In this document: positions 18,732 to 26,863 of the stretch, one piece after another
Layout: every line of letters begins with the position of its first letter
Position numbering within the stretch: position 1 is the first letter of the stretch
Source of the DNA: Paraburkholderia atlantica
GTDB lineage: Bacteria > Pseudomonadota > Gammaproteobacteria > Burkholderiales > Burkholderiaceae
Direction: 5' to 3'
Assembly: GCF_009362785.1 (NCBI RefSeq)
Contig: NZ_WHNQ01000034.1
Span: 16,993 to 80,992 of the forward strand
DNA length: 64,000 nucleotides
The notes under the pieces: generated by a model
The model's input: only the letters and a program-made list of their open reading frames with translations
Told to the model about the DNA's origin: nothing
The model's database searches: none
Translations under genes and position numbers: made by a program

Positions 18732-19712
18732 ATGGACACCCTCAGTCGCCTGATCGACCTTGCCCGACCGCAAGCGAGCCTCGATCTTCGCTGCCTGCTA
18801 TCAGGCGCATTCGATATCGATCACGCGCCGCTGGAAGGCGGGGTCGCGCCGTTTCATCTGGTGCTCGACGGCAGTTGCGTGATCGAGACCGCGGCCGGCG
18901 AGCAGCTCGAATTGCAGGCCGGCGATTTCATGCTGTTTCCGCGTGGCGCCGCGCATCGCGTGCGCGACGTGAAGCGCTCGGCGGGCGGCCTGCCGCTGAC
19001 GCTCGGGCACGACGGCATGCTGCCGGTGCGGCGCAACGATGGCCACGAAGCCACCGCCACCTCCGCGCAGGAGTCCGACCACACCGCGACTCATGACGGC
19101 GTCGATCTGCTGTGCGGCCGCTTCGTCTATGCGCCCGGTTCGTCGGCGCTGCTGCTCGATGCGCTGCCCGATCCGCTGCACGTGTCGCTCGGCGACGCGC
19201 GAACGCTCGATGCGTTGCAAACGGTGATCACTTTGATGCGCGGCGAAGCGGCGCGGCGTCAGCCTGGCGCGCTCACCATCGTGACGGCCTTGAGCCAGGC
19301 GCTGTTCGCGATGGCACTGCGCGTGCACGGCGAGCGCAATGCGAACAGCGCCGGCACGCTCGCGTTGCTGACGGACGCGCGCCTCGGCGCCTCGGTGCAA
19401 GCGATGCTCGACGCCCCCGAACGCGCCTGGACGATCTCCGAACTCGGCGAGCGCGCGGCGATGTCGCGCGCGACCTATGCGCGCCGTTTCAACGAGCGCG
19501 CGGGCGTGACCGTGATGGATTTTCTGACGCAGATCCGCATGGCAATCGCCAGCGACCTGCTGTTGCGCACGCAACGCAGCGCGGCGGACATCGGCGAGGC
19601 GGTCGGCTATCAGTCGGAGGCGGCGTTTGGCAAGGCGTTTGCACAAAGCGTCGGCGTGACGCCGGGACGTTACCGGCGCCGCACGCAAGCGGACGATGCT
19701 GCGGAGGACTGA
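18732..19712 (+). CDS. AraC-family regulator with cupin domain
   Basis: A 326-residue regulator: an N-terminal cupin domain (about 1-170, with LELQAGDFMLFPRGAAHRV) and a C-terminal AraC DNA-binding domain with two helix-turn-helix units (ERAAMSRATYARRFNERAG and ADIGEAVGYQSEAAFGKAF). The type (AraC with cupin_6) often controls a divergent oxidoreductase gene; here the divergent neighbour is the AhpD-like gene, a likely target. The inducer is unknown. Confidence 0.9.
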   Translation: MDTLSRLIDLARPQASLDLRCLLSGAFDIDHAPLEGGVAPFHLVLDGSCVIETAAGEQLELQAGDFMLFPRGAAHRVRDVKRSAGGLPLTLGHDGMLPVRRNDGHEATATSAQESDHTATHDGVDLLCGRFVYAPGSSALLLDALPDPLHVSLGDARTLDALQTVITLMRGEAARRQPGALTIVTALSQALFAMALRVHGERNANSAGTLALLTDARLGASVQAMLDAPERAWTISELGERAAMSRATYARRFNERAGVTVMDFLTQIRMAIASDLLLRTQRSAADIGEAVGYQSEAAFGKAFAQSVGVTPGRYRRRTQADDAAED

Positions 19713-19739
19713 CTGAAGAATCGACGCGCGCGCGTGATT

Positions 19740-20312
19740 CTATTTGGGCGTTTCGCCCTTTCTGAACGCCCGTCTTTCGAGCGACGCCATCAGCCGCGCG
19801 ACCACGAGAGCGCAGACCGTGCCGAGCGTCACTTCGGCAAGCCGCAGAAAGGCCTTGTCCCACGCGGGGCCGATGCCCGGCGCCAGCAGCATGATCGTCG
19901 CGGTAATGCCGCCGAGGCGCGCCGCGCTGCCGACGTTGACGACCCAGCAGATCAGGATCGCGGCGGCGACGGTCGCCGCATAGGCAGCAAAATGGCCGCC
20001 GCCCGCGAGCGTGCCGATCAGCCCGCAGATGCCGCCGACCATCGCGCCGATGAACTGGTCGCGCGACAGCTTGCGGGTGTCGATGTAACTGTGCTGGCTC
20101 ACCCCGATCGCGGTGATCGCGGCCCAGAACGCTTGCTCAGTGTGCAGCGCGCGGCCGATGCCGAACGCGAGACTCGCGCCCGCCACCGCCTGCACCGCCA
20201 TGAAGCCACCCTCGATCAAGCGGTCGCCGAGCGGCAGCGTCTTTAGGAACGCGAACAGCGCGTCGGCGGCGGGCGTGCGCGAGGAGGGGCTTGAATCGTC
20301 GGACGGAGTCAT
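19740..20312 (-). CDS. FUSC-family inner-membrane protein
   Basis: A 190-residue protein with about five hydrophobic helices (for example LIEGGFMAVQAVAGASLAFG and LGGITATIMLLAPG). The arrangement resembles the membrane half of FUSC/aromatic acid exporter proteins such as AaeB or YccS, without the usual second half (those proteins exceed 600 residues). It may act as a short exporter component. It is followed on the same strand by no obvious partner; the MocR gene lies upstream. Confidence 0.72.
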   Translation of the reverse strand: MTPSDDSSPSSRTPAADALFAFLKTLPLGDRLIEGGFMAVQAVAGASLAFGIGRALHTEQAFWAAITAIGVSQHSYIDTRKLSRDQFIGAMVGGICGLIGTLAGGGHFAAYAATVAAAILICWVVNVGSAARLGGITATIMLLAPGIGPAWDKAFLRLAEVTLGTVCALVVARLMASLERRAFRKGETPK

Positions 20313-20384
20313 CGGATGAAGGCGGCTCGGCAGGGCGGGGTCGTGCCGTATTCTAGCGGCTCCGCCCGACCCTTCCGCCGCACT

Positions 20385-21812
20385 CTAGATCGTGCCGAAC
20401 AGCGCGCGCGGCCGGTCGCGCAGCGTGTGCGCGAGAATCTGCAGGCCGCGCGTCAACTGCTCGCGCGACTCGGCGCAAGCGAGATTGATGCGCACGCCGT
20501 GTTCGATCGTCGAGCGATCCACCGCGAACGCGGAGGCCGGCATCGTGTTGACGCCGCGCGCGAGCGCGTTGGCCGCGAAGTCGTCCGAGCGCCACGGCGG
20601 CGGCACGCGCAACCACACGAACATGCATGCGGGATCGCTCTTCAAATGCTCGGCGGGCAAGAGTTCTCGCGCGATCTCCTGGCGCGCGCGCAACTCGGCG
20701 CGTTGCGCGTCGAGGATCGTCTGCGCGGTGCCGTCCTCGATCCAGCGCGTGGCGATCAGCGTCGACAACGGCGCGGGCATCCACGCGGTCGTGCGCACCG
20801 CTTCCGCGGCCAGCGCCGCGCCATGCGGCGGCGTGCGCAGATAGCCGATACGTAGACCCGGCGCGAGAATCTTCGACGTCGACGTGATGTGGAAGGTCAG
20901 TTCCGGGCACAGGCTCGCAATCGTCGGCAGGCGCGCTTGCAGCAGCGGGCCGTACACGTCGTCTTCGATGATCACGATGTGATGCCGACGCGCGATGTCG
21001 GCGAGCGCCGCGCGACGCGCGAGGCTCATCGTCACGACGGTCGGGTTCTGCAGATTCGGCACCGTGAAGATCGCCTTCACGCGCCGATGCCGGCACGCGT
21101 CTTCGAGACGGTCGGGCAGCAGCCCTTCGTCGTCGCTCGGAATGCCGACGAGCTCGAACTGAAATACCGGCGCCAGGGCTTTCAGGCCGTAGTAGGTCAG
21201 CTGATCCGACAGGATCACGCCTTCATGCCCCATCAGGCTGCTCAGCACCGCATACAGGCCATGCTGCGCGCCGCTCGTCACGACCACGCTGTCGGCGCCA
21301 GGTGTGAAGCCGGGCGCGGCGAGCCATTGCGCGCCCGCGGCCCGCGCCCATTCGGGGCCTTGCGGCGGCTGATATTCCTGGGTCTCTGGATAGCGCGGAT
21401 CGTGCGCGATCTGCGTCAGCGTCCGCGCGAGCTGTGTGAGGAATTCACCGGTGGCAGGCCGGTTCACGGTCAGGTCGAGCACGGCGTTCGCGTCAGCGTT
21501 GCCGATTGCCGATGGGTTGTCGCGGCGGGCGTGCACGGCAGGCATGGCGCCGCCGGTGACGATCGAGCCGCGCCGCTTGCTCGCGACGATCAGCCCACGC
21601 GCCTGTAACTCCTTATACGCGCGCGACACGGTGGAGACATTCAGGCCCAGCTCCGACGCGAGCTCGCGCTGCGGCGGCAGACGGCTGCCCGGCGGGTAGA
21701 GACCGTTGCGGACTTTTTCCTCGAGGCTGCGCGACACTTCGAGATAAGTCGGCTGACGCCCCTTTGTCTGGAGAACGTCTTCGCCGTTTGTGTGGTCAAT
21801 TGCGCTTTTCAT
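20385..21812 (-). CDS. MocR-type regulator (GntR winged helix fused to aminotransferase)
   Basis: A 475-residue protein. The N-terminal GntR winged helix (about 15-85: PPGSRLPPQRELASELGLN, VSTVSRAYKELQARG) is joined to a fold-type I aminotransferase domain with NLQNPT, IIEDDVYGPL and the PLP lysine in TSTSKILAPGLRIGY. MocR proteins sense an amino compound through PLP. The start at 21812 is used because the longer frame adds unrelated residues. It is divergent from a DadA-like oxidoreductase and an amino-acid-type binding protein, and the intervening DNA carries four symmetric TTTGTGTG half-sites, its probable operator. Confidence 0.9.
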   Translation of the reverse strand: MKSAIDHTNGEDVLQTKGRQPTYLEVSRSLEEKVRNGLYPPGSRLPPQRELASELGLNVSTVSRAYKELQARGLIVASKRRGSIVTGGAMPAVHARRDNPSAIGNADANAVLDLTVNRPATGEFLTQLARTLTQIAHDPRYPETQEYQPPQGPEWARAAGAQWLAAPGFTPGADSVVVTSGAQHGLYAVLSSLMGHEGVILSDQLTYYGLKALAPVFQFELVGIPSDDEGLLPDRLEDACRHRRVKAIFTVPNLQNPTVVTMSLARRAALADIARRHHIVIIEDDVYGPLLQARLPTIASLCPELTFHITSTSKILAPGLRIGYLRTPPHGAALAAEAVRTTAWMPAPLSTLIATRWIEDGTAQTILDAQRAELRARQEIARELLPAEHLKSDPACMFVWLRVPPPWRSDDFAANALARGVNTMPASAFAVDRSTIEHGVRINLACAESREQLTRGLQILAHTLRDRPRALFGTI

Positions 21813-21951
21813 CCAGCGTGAATCTCCATACAAAAACTCGTTCGAGCATGCAGGACAAGCCAATACTAAACCTGTTTGTCCTCGAGTCGGCAACCGAACT
21901 ACACCGCCCTGCACAATGTCAGCCCGTTTCGCTCGGGGAAAGTACCTAAGT

Positions 21952-22018
21952 CCACACAAAGCCAAATTAATTGCACACAAAAAAATTTTGTGTGAGTATT
22001 AAAGCATGATTTGTGTGG
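21952..22018. promoter_or_regulatory. Four-half-site operator, probably for the MocR regulator
   Basis: CCACACAAA (21952-21960) and TTTGTGTGG (22010-22018) form an outer inverted pair. Between them, centred on the same point (about 21984-21985), CACACAAAA (21974-21982) and TTTTGTGTG (21986-21994) form a perfect inner palindrome. The outer and inner half-sites on the left are spaced 21-22 bp, two helical turns. A fifth copy (TTTGTGTGG) lies inside the start of the MocR gene near 21787-21795. MocR/GabR proteins are known to bind paired repeats like this. Confidence 0.75.
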
Positions 22019-22151
22019 CGCCGTGTCGAAAGACGACGCGCAACTGTAGTACAGGAGGGACGGTCGTGACAGAGCAGAGCACGCTGCTGCCGGTCGGTGC
22101 AGCCGGCGCGAGATCGGGTCGGGCGGCCAGTGCGGCCGGCCGGCGAACGCG

Positions 22152-23384
22152 ATGAGCGAGGTCGCGGTGCTGGGCGCAGGCTTCGTCGGCCTGTCGAGCG
22201 CCTACTGGCTGATGCGCGACGGTCACCACGTCACGCTGTTCGATGCGCTCGGTCCGGGCGAGGGCACGTCATTCGGCAATGCGGGCACGTTCGCCAACTA
22301 CGGCTGCATTCCGGTGAACAATCCGGCGGTGTTCCGCAATCTGCCGCGCTTCCTGTTTTCGCCGACGAGTCCGCTGCGGATTCGCTGGCGCTATCTGCCG
22401 CAACTCGCGCCCTGGCTTGCGCGCTTTTTATGCGCGTCGATGCCGCGGCGCTACGAGCACAGCGCGCAGGCTCTCGCAAGCCTGCTGTCGCGCGCGTTCG
22501 ACGGTTACCGCGAGATGCTCGAAAGCGACGACCTGTCGCGCTTCGTCCGGCCGCGGGAATGCCTGTACCTGTATTCGAATGCGGCGTCGTTCGACGCGGC
22601 CCAGCCGTCGCTCGCGTTGCGCCGCTCGCTCGGCGTGCGCTTCGAAAACTTCGACCGCGCCGGCATCGCCGCACTCGAACCGAATCTCGCGCCGATCTTT
22701 GCGCACGGCACGTTGTTCAACGACAGCTGGTTCCTCAGCGACCCGCGCGGCTTTTTGCAGACGCTGCACGCGGCGCTGCTCGCTCGCGGTCTCAGGCATC
22801 AGCGCGTCGCGGTTCGCACGCTTGTGCCCGGCGCCAACAGCGTGCGCATCGTCGACGAAGCGGGTTGCTCCTATGACGCCGCGCAGGCGGTCGTCTGTGC
22901 GGGCGCGTTTTCGGGCCGCTTCGCGCGCCAATGCGGCGACCGCGTACCGCTCGATACCGAGCGCGGCTATCACGTGCGCTTCCCCGGTACGTCTTCGCTG
23001 ATTTCACGGCCGTGCGGCTGGGCCGAGCGCGGCTTCTACATGGTGCCGATGGACGGCGGCATCCGCGCCGCGGGCACCGTCGAACTGGGCGGCTATGGAC
23101 CGCAGCGCAATGCCGCGCTGCTCGATCTGATCACGCGCTCCGCGCGGCACGCGCTGCCGCAATTGCCGCAACCGGATAGCGACTGGCTCGGTTTCCGGCC
23201 GAGCCTGCCCGACGGTTTGCCGGTCGTCGGAGCGTCGAGCGCGTCGCCGCGCGTCGTCTACGCATTCGGTCATCAGCATCTGGGCGTCACGCTGGGCGGC
23301 GTGACGGGCAGCGTCGTCGCCGATCTGGTGGCGGGGCGCGTGCCGCCGGTCGATCTCGAGCCTTATAGCCCGCGTCGTTTTTAA
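22152..23384 (+). CDS. FAD-dependent amino-acid oxidoreductase (DadA-like)
   Basis: A 410-residue flavoprotein with the N-terminal dinucleotide-binding motif VAVLGAGFVGLSSAYWL and the FAD/substrate C-terminal segment YAFGHQHLGVTLGG typical of D-amino acid dehydrogenases (DAO family). It probably deaminates a D-amino or imino acid and feeds electrons to the respiratory chain. It is followed 35 bases later by an amino-acid-type periplasmic binding protein and preceded by the MocR operator, which together suggest a catabolic unit for one amino compound. The substrate is not readable. Confidence 0.88.
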   Translation: MSEVAVLGAGFVGLSSAYWLMRDGHHVTLFDALGPGEGTSFGNAGTFANYGCIPVNNPAVFRNLPRFLFSPTSPLRIRWRYLPQLAPWLARFLCASMPRRYEHSAQALASLLSRAFDGYREMLESDDLSRFVRPRECLYLYSNAASFDAAQPSLALRRSLGVRFENFDRAGIAALEPNLAPIFAHGTLFNDSWFLSDPRGFLQTLHAALLARGLRHQRVAVRTLVPGANSVRIVDEAGCSYDAAQAVVCAGAFSGRFARQCGDRVPLDTERGYHVRFPGTSSLISRPCGWAERGFYMVPMDGGIRAAGTVELGGYGPQRNAALLDLITRSARHALPQLPQPDSDWLGFRPSLPDGLPVVGASSASPRVVYAFGHQHLGVTLGGVTGSVVADLVAGRVPPVDLEPYSPRRF

Positions 23385-23419
23385 TCACCGCAACTGCTGC
23401 ACGGAAGAGGACGGACATC

Positions 23420-24568
23420 ATGAAACGCAGAAACCTGGTTGTCGCACTCGCCCTTGGGATGTTGTGCGCGCATGCGCCGTCGTACGGCGCCGAGCCGCAA
23501 ATCGTCAAGATCGGCTTCGTCGGACCGCTGACCGGACCGGTCGCGCGGGTCGGCAAGGACCTGCAGAACGGCGCGCAGCTCGCGGTGGATGAAGCGAACG
23601 CGAAGCATCCAATGATCGGCGGCAAACCCGTCAAATATGTGCTCGACGTGCAGGACGATCAGGCCGATCCGCGCATCGCGATCCAGGTCGCGCAGAAGCT
23701 CGTCGACGACGGCGTGGTCGGCGTGATCGGCCATTACAACTCGGGCTGCAGCATTCCGGCCTCGGCCGTCTATCACACGGCGAACGTCGCAATGATCACG
23801 CCGGGCTCGACCAATCCGGCGCTCACGGCGCAGGGTTTCGCGAACGTGTTTCGCACGATGGGGCACGACGGCGTGGGCGGCGTGATTGCAGGCGAGTTCG
23901 CGGTGCAGCAGTTGAAGGCGAAGCGCATCGGCATCATCGACGATCGCACCGCGTTCGGCCAGGGCCTCGCCGACGCATTCGAGAAGGGCGCAAAGCAGGC
24001 GAACGGCAATGTCGTCGATCGGGAGTTCACGAACGACAAGGCGGTCGATCTGCGCGCGATCCTGACTTCGCTGAAGCAGAAAAACGTCGACCTGATCTTC
24101 TTCGGCGGACTCGACGAGCAGGGCGCGATGCTGGTCAAGCAGATGCGCTCGCTCGGCATGCCCGCACAACTGTTCGGCGCGGGCGCGCTGAAGAGCAATG
24201 CGTTCCTGCAGATCGCGGGCAACGCGGGCGAGGGGACGCGCGATCTCGAGCCTGGTCCCGCGCTCGACAAGCTGCCGTCCGCGCAGGAGTTCGGCAAGCG
24301 CTACAAGGCGCGCTTCAATCAGGATGTCGAGCTTTATGCGCCGTTCGCCTACGACGCCGCGCTCGCGATGATTCAGGCGATCCAGGACGCGGACTCGCTC
24401 GATCGCGCGAAGATCGTCGCGGCTTTTCCGAAGGTGAACGTGACGGGCGTGACGGGGAAAATCGCGTTCGATCCGCATGGGGATCTGATCAAGCCGCCTT
24501 ATACGCTGTTCGAGGTGCAGCAGGGGCAGTGGAAGAGTCAGCGGACCGTGGGCGGCGGTGGGGTGTGA
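23420..24568 (+). CDS. Branched-chain amino acid-type ABC substrate-binding protein
   Basis: A 382-residue periplasmic protein with a signal peptide (KRRNLVVALALGMLCAHAPSYG) and the LivJ/LivK-type fold: IVKIGFVGPLTGPVARVGKDL, VIGHYNSGCSIPAS (ligand Ser/Gly loop) and MITPGSTNP. A GGACG ribosome-site-like sequence precedes ATG. No permease or ATPase genes follow, so the transporter partners lie elsewhere. The gene likely forms an operon with the DadA-like oxidoreductase and supplies its substrate. Confidence 0.9.
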   Translation: MKRRNLVVALALGMLCAHAPSYGAEPQIVKIGFVGPLTGPVARVGKDLQNGAQLAVDEANAKHPMIGGKPVKYVLDVQDDQADPRIAIQVAQKLVDDGVVGVIGHYNSGCSIPASAVYHTANVAMITPGSTNPALTAQGFANVFRTMGHDGVGGVIAGEFAVQQLKAKRIGIIDDRTAFGQGLADAFEKGAKQANGNVVDREFTNDKAVDLRAILTSLKQKNVDLIFFGGLDEQGAMLVKQMRSLGMPAQLFGAGALKSNAFLQIAGNAGEGTRDLEPGPALDKLPSAQEFGKRYKARFNQDVELYAPFAYDAALAMIQAIQDADSLDRAKIVAAFPKVNVTGVTGKIAFDPHGDLIKPPYTLFEVQQGQWKSQRTVGGGGV

Positions 24569-24674
24569 GAAATCGCAGTTGTCGGATATCAGTGGCGATA
24601 CCGACATTTCGACCGTGGTCGGGCAGACTGGCTGTATGTCCTCGAAGATTTCGCACAATTATCGTCGCCCGCCG

Positions 24675-24815
24675 CTGTCCAACAAGGAAATCGGACGATC
24701 GTTGAATCTGGCGCCCGAGACGGTCAAATGGCATATGAAAAACGTATTCGAAAAACTGAACGTCAATTCGCGGTTCGAGGCCGTGCAGAGTGCCTTCGGC
24801 ATTCAGCCCGGCGCC
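24675..24815 (+). pseudogene. Remnant of a LuxR-type regulator C terminus
   Basis: These 47 codons read LSNKEIGRSLNLAPETVKWH followed by MKNVFEKLNVNSRFEAVQSA, a nearly perfect recognition half of a LuxR/MalT helix-turn-helix. The conserved first half of the domain (LTPRE...VLxLL) and the whole N-terminal body are missing. The open frame upstream and downstream has no resemblance to the family and runs into the DUF3175 gene on the other strand. I read it as the tail of a deleted LuxR-family gene left at the edge of the stress cluster. Confidence 0.65.
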
Positions 24816-24859
24816 GACTCAAGCGTCTGGCCGCGTGATGTCGCCGCCCTCCCGGCAAC

Positions 24860-25273
24860 TCAGCGCGGCTCGCGTCCGAATGCTTCGCGCAGCTTGCGCT
24901 TGGCCTGTTGCAACGTATCGCGCCGCTCCTTCGGCAGGTTTCGGCCCGCTCGATTGATGTAGAAATTGAGCATCGACATCGCCGATTGAAACGGTGTGCC
25001 CTTGCGTCGACGGCTCACCGTCGACGAGTGCTTCAACGATCGCGCGATGGACTCCGCGCTGCCGGTTTTGAAAATATCCTTCTGGATGTCCATCGCGTCG
25101 CTCGTTTCCATAACGTGATGCGACCATTTCTTCGCGCCGGATGCGCCGCTCGACTTCGCGGTTTTGGCGCGATGCGCGGCCTGCGCCTGCGCATGGCGCT
25201 GGCGCGGCGGCCGTCCCGACTTGCCACGCGACACAGGGCGTTTTGATCTGCTGCTGCTCTTTCGGGTCGCCAT
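24860..25273 (-). CDS. DUF3175 protein
   Basis: A 137-residue basic protein. The first 45 residues are Lys/Arg/Ser-rich and probably disordered; then KKWSHHVMETSDAMDIQKDIF and MLNFYINRAGRNLPKERRDTLQQAK form the DUF3175 core. Function unknown; in many bacteria it is found near topoisomerase IB or other stress genes, as here. The ATG at 25273 follows AGGAGAG. It lies 62 bases behind the PRC-barrel gene on the same strand, so both may be transcribed from the sigma-54-type promoter at 25882-25897. Confidence 0.88.
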   Translation of the reverse strand: MATRKSSSRSKRPVSRGKSGRPPRQRHAQAQAAHRAKTAKSSGASGAKKWSHHVMETSDAMDIQKDIFKTGSAESIARSLKHSSTVSRRRKGTPFQSAMSMLNFYINRAGRNLPKERRDTLQQAKRKLREAFGREPR

Positions 25274-25335
25274 TGTGTTCTCTCCTGAAGCGGAACGCCG
25301 CACTGGCCACGCATCGGAAGTGGTCGGTTCGGCGA

Positions 25336-25842
25336 TCAGAGCTTCACGCCACCGGACTCGGGTGCATCCGACGAACCCGGGGGAATGTCGCCGACACCCA
25401 CGTCGTTGCGGTTCGTATAGACGTCGCCGCCCCAGTACGGTTCGCTGCCGTAGTACTGATGCACGGTGGTGGCCCACGTCTGATCCGCCATCGATGGCCA
25501 GTGATCCTTGTCAAATCCCGGTGCGTTCTTCACGCGCTCGGCCACCATGTTCAACACGAAGCATTTTTCCTGCGTATCCAGCGTTAGTGCACTCCACGGA
25601 ATCGCGAGCAGCTTGTCGCCGATGCCGAGAAAACCGCCGCTCGACAGCACCGCATACGCGATGCGGCCTGAACGCACGTCGAGCATGATGTCCTTGATCT
25701 TGCCGATGTGCTCGCCGTCGCTGCTGATGACCTTGTTGCCGTCGAGCGTAGCCGCGGCCATGACATCCGGGCCTGGGCCTTCCGCGGTCGCGGCGCCTTT
25801 GCCGACGATGTTCGCGCCTTGCGTCTGGGTCTGCATCACCAT
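25336..25842 (-). CDS. PRC-barrel domain protein
   Basis: A 168-residue protein with a PRC barrel (about residues 25-105: VISSDGEHIGKIKDIMLDVR, AYAVLSSGGFLGIGDKLLAIPW) and a Gly/Pro/Tyr-rich tail. PRC-barrel proteins of this type are small cytoplasmic or envelope-associated stress proteins of unclear role. The start at 25842 has AAGGAG 6 bases upstream; a longer frame is unlikely. A sigma-54-type promoter lies 40 bases upstream. The gene is divergent from the small secreted protein at 26144, with a 301-bp gap that holds both promoters. Confidence 0.88.
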   Translation of the reverse strand: MVMQTQTQGANIVGKGAATAEGPGPDVMAAATLDGNKVISSDGEHIGKIKDIMLDVRSGRIAYAVLSSGGFLGIGDKLLAIPWSALTLDTQEKCFVLNMVAERVKNAPGFDKDHWPSMADQTWATTVHQYYGSEPYWGGDVYTNRNDVGVGDIPPGSSDAPESGGVKL

Positions 25843-25881
25843 GATGGGCTCCTTTGATGGGGTGAATGTACCCAGGCATTT

Positions 25882-25897
25882 AGCAACGGCCGTTCCA
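25882..25897 (-). promoter_or_regulatory. Sigma-54-type promoter of the PRC-barrel/DUF3175 genes
   Basis: On the minus strand TGGAACGGCCGTTGCT has the GG and GC dinucleotides at the exact -24/-12 spacing (10 bases between) and differs from TGGCACG-N4-TTGCW only by A for C at one position. Transcription would start about 30 bases before the ATG at 25842. Confidence 0.75.
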
Positions 25898-26059
25898 TCG
25901 AGCCGTAGGGCGCAGTTACTCGATGGCAGCCCGCGCCGCATTCTCGCGACGAGGCGCCGCGTGCGTAAAGGATGCGACAGCGTTTGCAATTATTGCGTCC
26001 GTGCCGGCGCCAGCGCTGCCCGGCAAAGCGCAACGCACGCATGCGCCGCGCGCATCGCG

Positions 26060-26075
26060 CGGCATAGGCCTTGCT
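26060..26075 (+). promoter_or_regulatory. Sigma-54-type promoter of the 26144 gene
   Basis: CGGCATAGGCCTTGCT matches the sigma-54 -24/-12 pattern with correct GG-N10-GC spacing. The predicted start of transcription is near 26086, 58 bases before the ATG at 26144. It is divergent from the similar promoter at 25882-25897. Confidence 0.72.
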
Positions 26076-26143
26076 CGACGTTCAGCGATGGCGGCAGGAA
26101 CAGAAGGATCACACCCGTCCTTTTTACTTGAGGGAGAACCCAG

Positions 26144-26455
26144 ATGAGCAAATATCCGAAGGCATGGCTGGTGGCGGCATGTGTGGCCGCGTCGGGCGCC
26201 GTCGCGTCGGGCGCCGCGTTCGCGCAGACGGGCGGCGGCAACGGCAATAGCGGCGCGGGCGGCGGCAACGCGCATGGCGCGGCCACCGCCGCGCCGACGG
26301 CGGGCAACGAGCCCGCACCGAATGCGATGGGCAGCACCGGGGGCTCGACTTCGTCGATGAAACACCATCACAAGAAGTCGAAGGCAACGAAGCCAATGAA
26401 CGATACGACGAACACGCCCGGCGCCGATGCCAGCAGCGATACAAAGGGACAGTAA
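26144..26455 (+). CDS. Small secreted glycine/alanine-rich protein
   Basis: A 103-residue protein with a signal peptide (KYPKAWLVAACVAASGAVAS, cleavage near AFAQT) and a mature part of low complexity: a Gly/Asn/Ala-rich stretch, a His/Lys cluster (MKHHHKKSK) and a polar tail. No enzyme or binding domain was recognised. A strong ribosome site (GAGGGAGA) precedes ATG. Probably a periplasmic stress-associated protein, given its sigma-54-type promoter and neighbours. Confidence 0.8.
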   Translation: MSKYPKAWLVAACVAASGAVASGAAFAQTGGGNGNSGAGGGNAHGAATAAPTAGNEPAPNAMGSTGGSTSSMKHHHKKSKATKPMNDTTNTPGADASSDTKGQ

Positions 26456-26539
26456 CGCTGGATCGATGCGGAAGCGGCAATGCACCGTTGCGTTCTTGGT
26501 GACGCCCGGACGATGCCGCTTCGCATCGGGGAGAATATC

Positions 26540-26836
26540 GTGACCAGGAAGATTCATTTTCAGGCGAACATCTGCGGCGGGGACTTCTCGCACGTTCGCG
26601 AGTGCTTCAGCAACTGGAAGTCCGAGACCCTCGTGTACCGTCGGCAACAGCCGATGTTCGAAGGCAAGCAGGAAGTGCGGCCATTGTCGGAGCGTGTGTT
26701 CGACAACGGTGAAGTCGCGCATAACACGCTCGCGCGCGTTTGTTCGCCACGCGATCAGTATGCGCTGGCGGCCGAGATACGCGATGGGGAACGCGATGTT
26801 TGGCTCGTGATGGCGGCATTCGAGGAAGAGGTTTGA
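26540..26836 (+). CDS. Hypothetical protein of the stress cluster
   Basis: A frame of 98 codons (MTRKIHFQANICGGDFSHVR onwards) with high G/C at third positions, so it looks coding. No family recognised. I take GTG at 26540 because GGGGAGA lies 5 bases before it; ATG codons at 26480 and 26513 are alternatives. A weaker GG-N10-GC element at 26469-26484 (CGGAAGCGGCAATGCA) could serve as a promoter, but it has several mismatches. The gene may also be read through from 26144. It converges with topoisomerase IB 27 bases downstream. Confidence 0.5.
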   Translation: MTRKIHFQANICGGDFSHVRECFSNWKSETLVYRRQQPMFEGKQEVRPLSERVFDNGEVAHNTLARVCSPRDQYALAAEIRDGERDVWLVMAAFEEEV

Positions 26837-26863
26837 ACCTTCGTCGATTCATCGCCGAGCCCC

